From Acidobacteriota bacterium (GTDB lineage: Bacteria > Acidobacteriota > Terriglobia > Terriglobales > SCQP01), in contig SCQP01000005.1 of NCBI GenBank assembly GCA_004299485.1, forward strand, positions 1 through 64,000: 64,000 nucleotides of DNA, written 5' to 3'. This document shows positions 63,702 to 64,000 of the stretch, one piece after another. The notes under the pieces were generated by a model. The model saw only the letters and a list, made by a program, of their open reading frames with translations, did no database searches and was not told the origin of the DNA. The position numbers and the translations under genes are program-made. Each line of letters opens with the position of its first letter. Within the stretch, counting starts at the first letter, position 1.

Positions 63702-63974
63702 TTATTCCCCGGAAACCTCTAGTGTGACCTCGCACTCACCGGGCCACTCCGACAACTCCCACAGAGAGCGAACCAATTCATCAAGAGATTTTGTTCTTTG
63801 TTTTCCGTTTACGACCATCCATGGCCGAGAGCAATTAGGGCACGAATCGGCTGGCTGGTCCTGTGCGGTAGAACGCTGCAGCGGGAGGAATAGTTCGCTC
63901 TTGCAGTTTTTGCACGCGAAACGAATGCCCTTAACGTCGGCAAGCTGAACGTAACGTTTAATCTGCGTGGTCAT
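63702..63974 (-). CDS. Small zinc-ribbon-like protein
   Basis: A 90-aa protein with two CxxC pairs (FACKNCKSEL, ADSCPNCSRPW) that likely bind zinc. N-terminus MTTQIKRYVQLADVKG. Last gene of the window; it starts near 63974 with the AT-rich leader. Function unknown. Confidence 0.65.
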   Translation of the reverse strand: MTTQIKRYVQLADVKGIRFACKNCKSELFLPLQRSTAQDQPADSCPNCSRPWMVVNGKQRTKSLDELVRSLWELSEWPGECEVTLEVSGE

Positions 63975-64000
63975 ATGGAAGCCTCGATCAATTGTGGAAC

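Overview
The window is a GC-rich bacterial chromosome segment with tightly packed genes, many ATGA start/stop overlaps and frequent GTG or TTG starts. Gene content (a Thr-Tyr-Thr-Gly tRNA cluster ahead of tuf, DUF1015, an M61 peptidase, fused double BadF activase, a sigma-54 regulator, VapBC modules) fits Acidobacteriota best. This is an inference from content, not from a marker phylogeny. No rRNA, CRISPR array, prophage or intact insertion sequence was seen.

Layout. 1-980: tRNA-Thr(UGU), tRNA-Tyr(GUA), a small membrane-protein gene, tRNA-Thr(GGU), tRNA-Gly(UCC) and the start of tuf, all on the minus strand from one promoter. 1-7 kb is accessory: a VapBC module between 28-bp direct repeats, a decayed nucleotidyltransferase gene with its partner, a subtilisin-like protease with a poly-C frameshift in its signal-peptide region and altered catalytic residues, and a small RHH gene pair. 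7-13.7 kb: a radical SAM protein, a 1156-aa double BadF/HgdC-type activase and a dehydratase-like iron-sulfur partner. 13.7-18.3 kb: tandem repeats, a stop-codon palindrome, M23 peptidase, ppa, an MBL hydrolase, FmdB zinc ribbon, aminotransferase and coaD. 18.4-25.2 kb: Tat-exported M24 peptidase, second VapBC (apparent CTG toxin start), tyrS, pyrD-purD-purE. 25.2-31.1 kb: a 20-codon Lys-rich ORF with its own promoter and terminator, rplU-rpmA-obg-nadD-rsfS, a sigma-54 activator and scpAB. 31.3-38.3 kb: ECF sigma/anti-sigma, a structured RNA or leader, PpiD-like foldase, asd-lysC and a pseudouridine synthase. 38.3-43.6 kb: two more PIN toxin modules, MBL-rhodanese, serine hydrolase, superoxide dismutase and an MT-A70 methyltransferase. 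43.6-49.2 kb: M61 peptidase-leuC-leuD-SDR-quinone oxidoreductase. 49.2-56.5 kb: mechanosensitive channel, RibD-like reductase, a redox mini-operon (cupin, DUF488, flavin reductase, glutaredoxin), DUF1015, STAS, hemerythrin and phosphatase. 56.5-62.5 kb: histone-like KPA protein, MltD-like transglycosylase, a hibernation factor fused to sigma-like domains, DUF697-like protein, acylphosphatase, apt and an rRNA methyltransferase. 62.5-64 kb: small unassigned genes, visibly less GC-rich.

The strongest candidates for something undescribed are the HPF/RaiA-sigma-70-like fusion in an operon with a DUF697-like membrane protein and MltD (57.2-60.8 kb), and the activase/iron-sulfur/radical SAM triad (7.0-13.7 kb). 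Others are a GC-rich interspersed palindromic repeat that enters reading frames (nadD, scpA, mltD), the 20-residue Lys/Ala peptide unit, and a rod-like RNA upstream of ppiD. Four PIN-domain toxin modules in 64 kb, plus remnants of other small modules, point to a chromosome that accumulates and erodes such cassettes.
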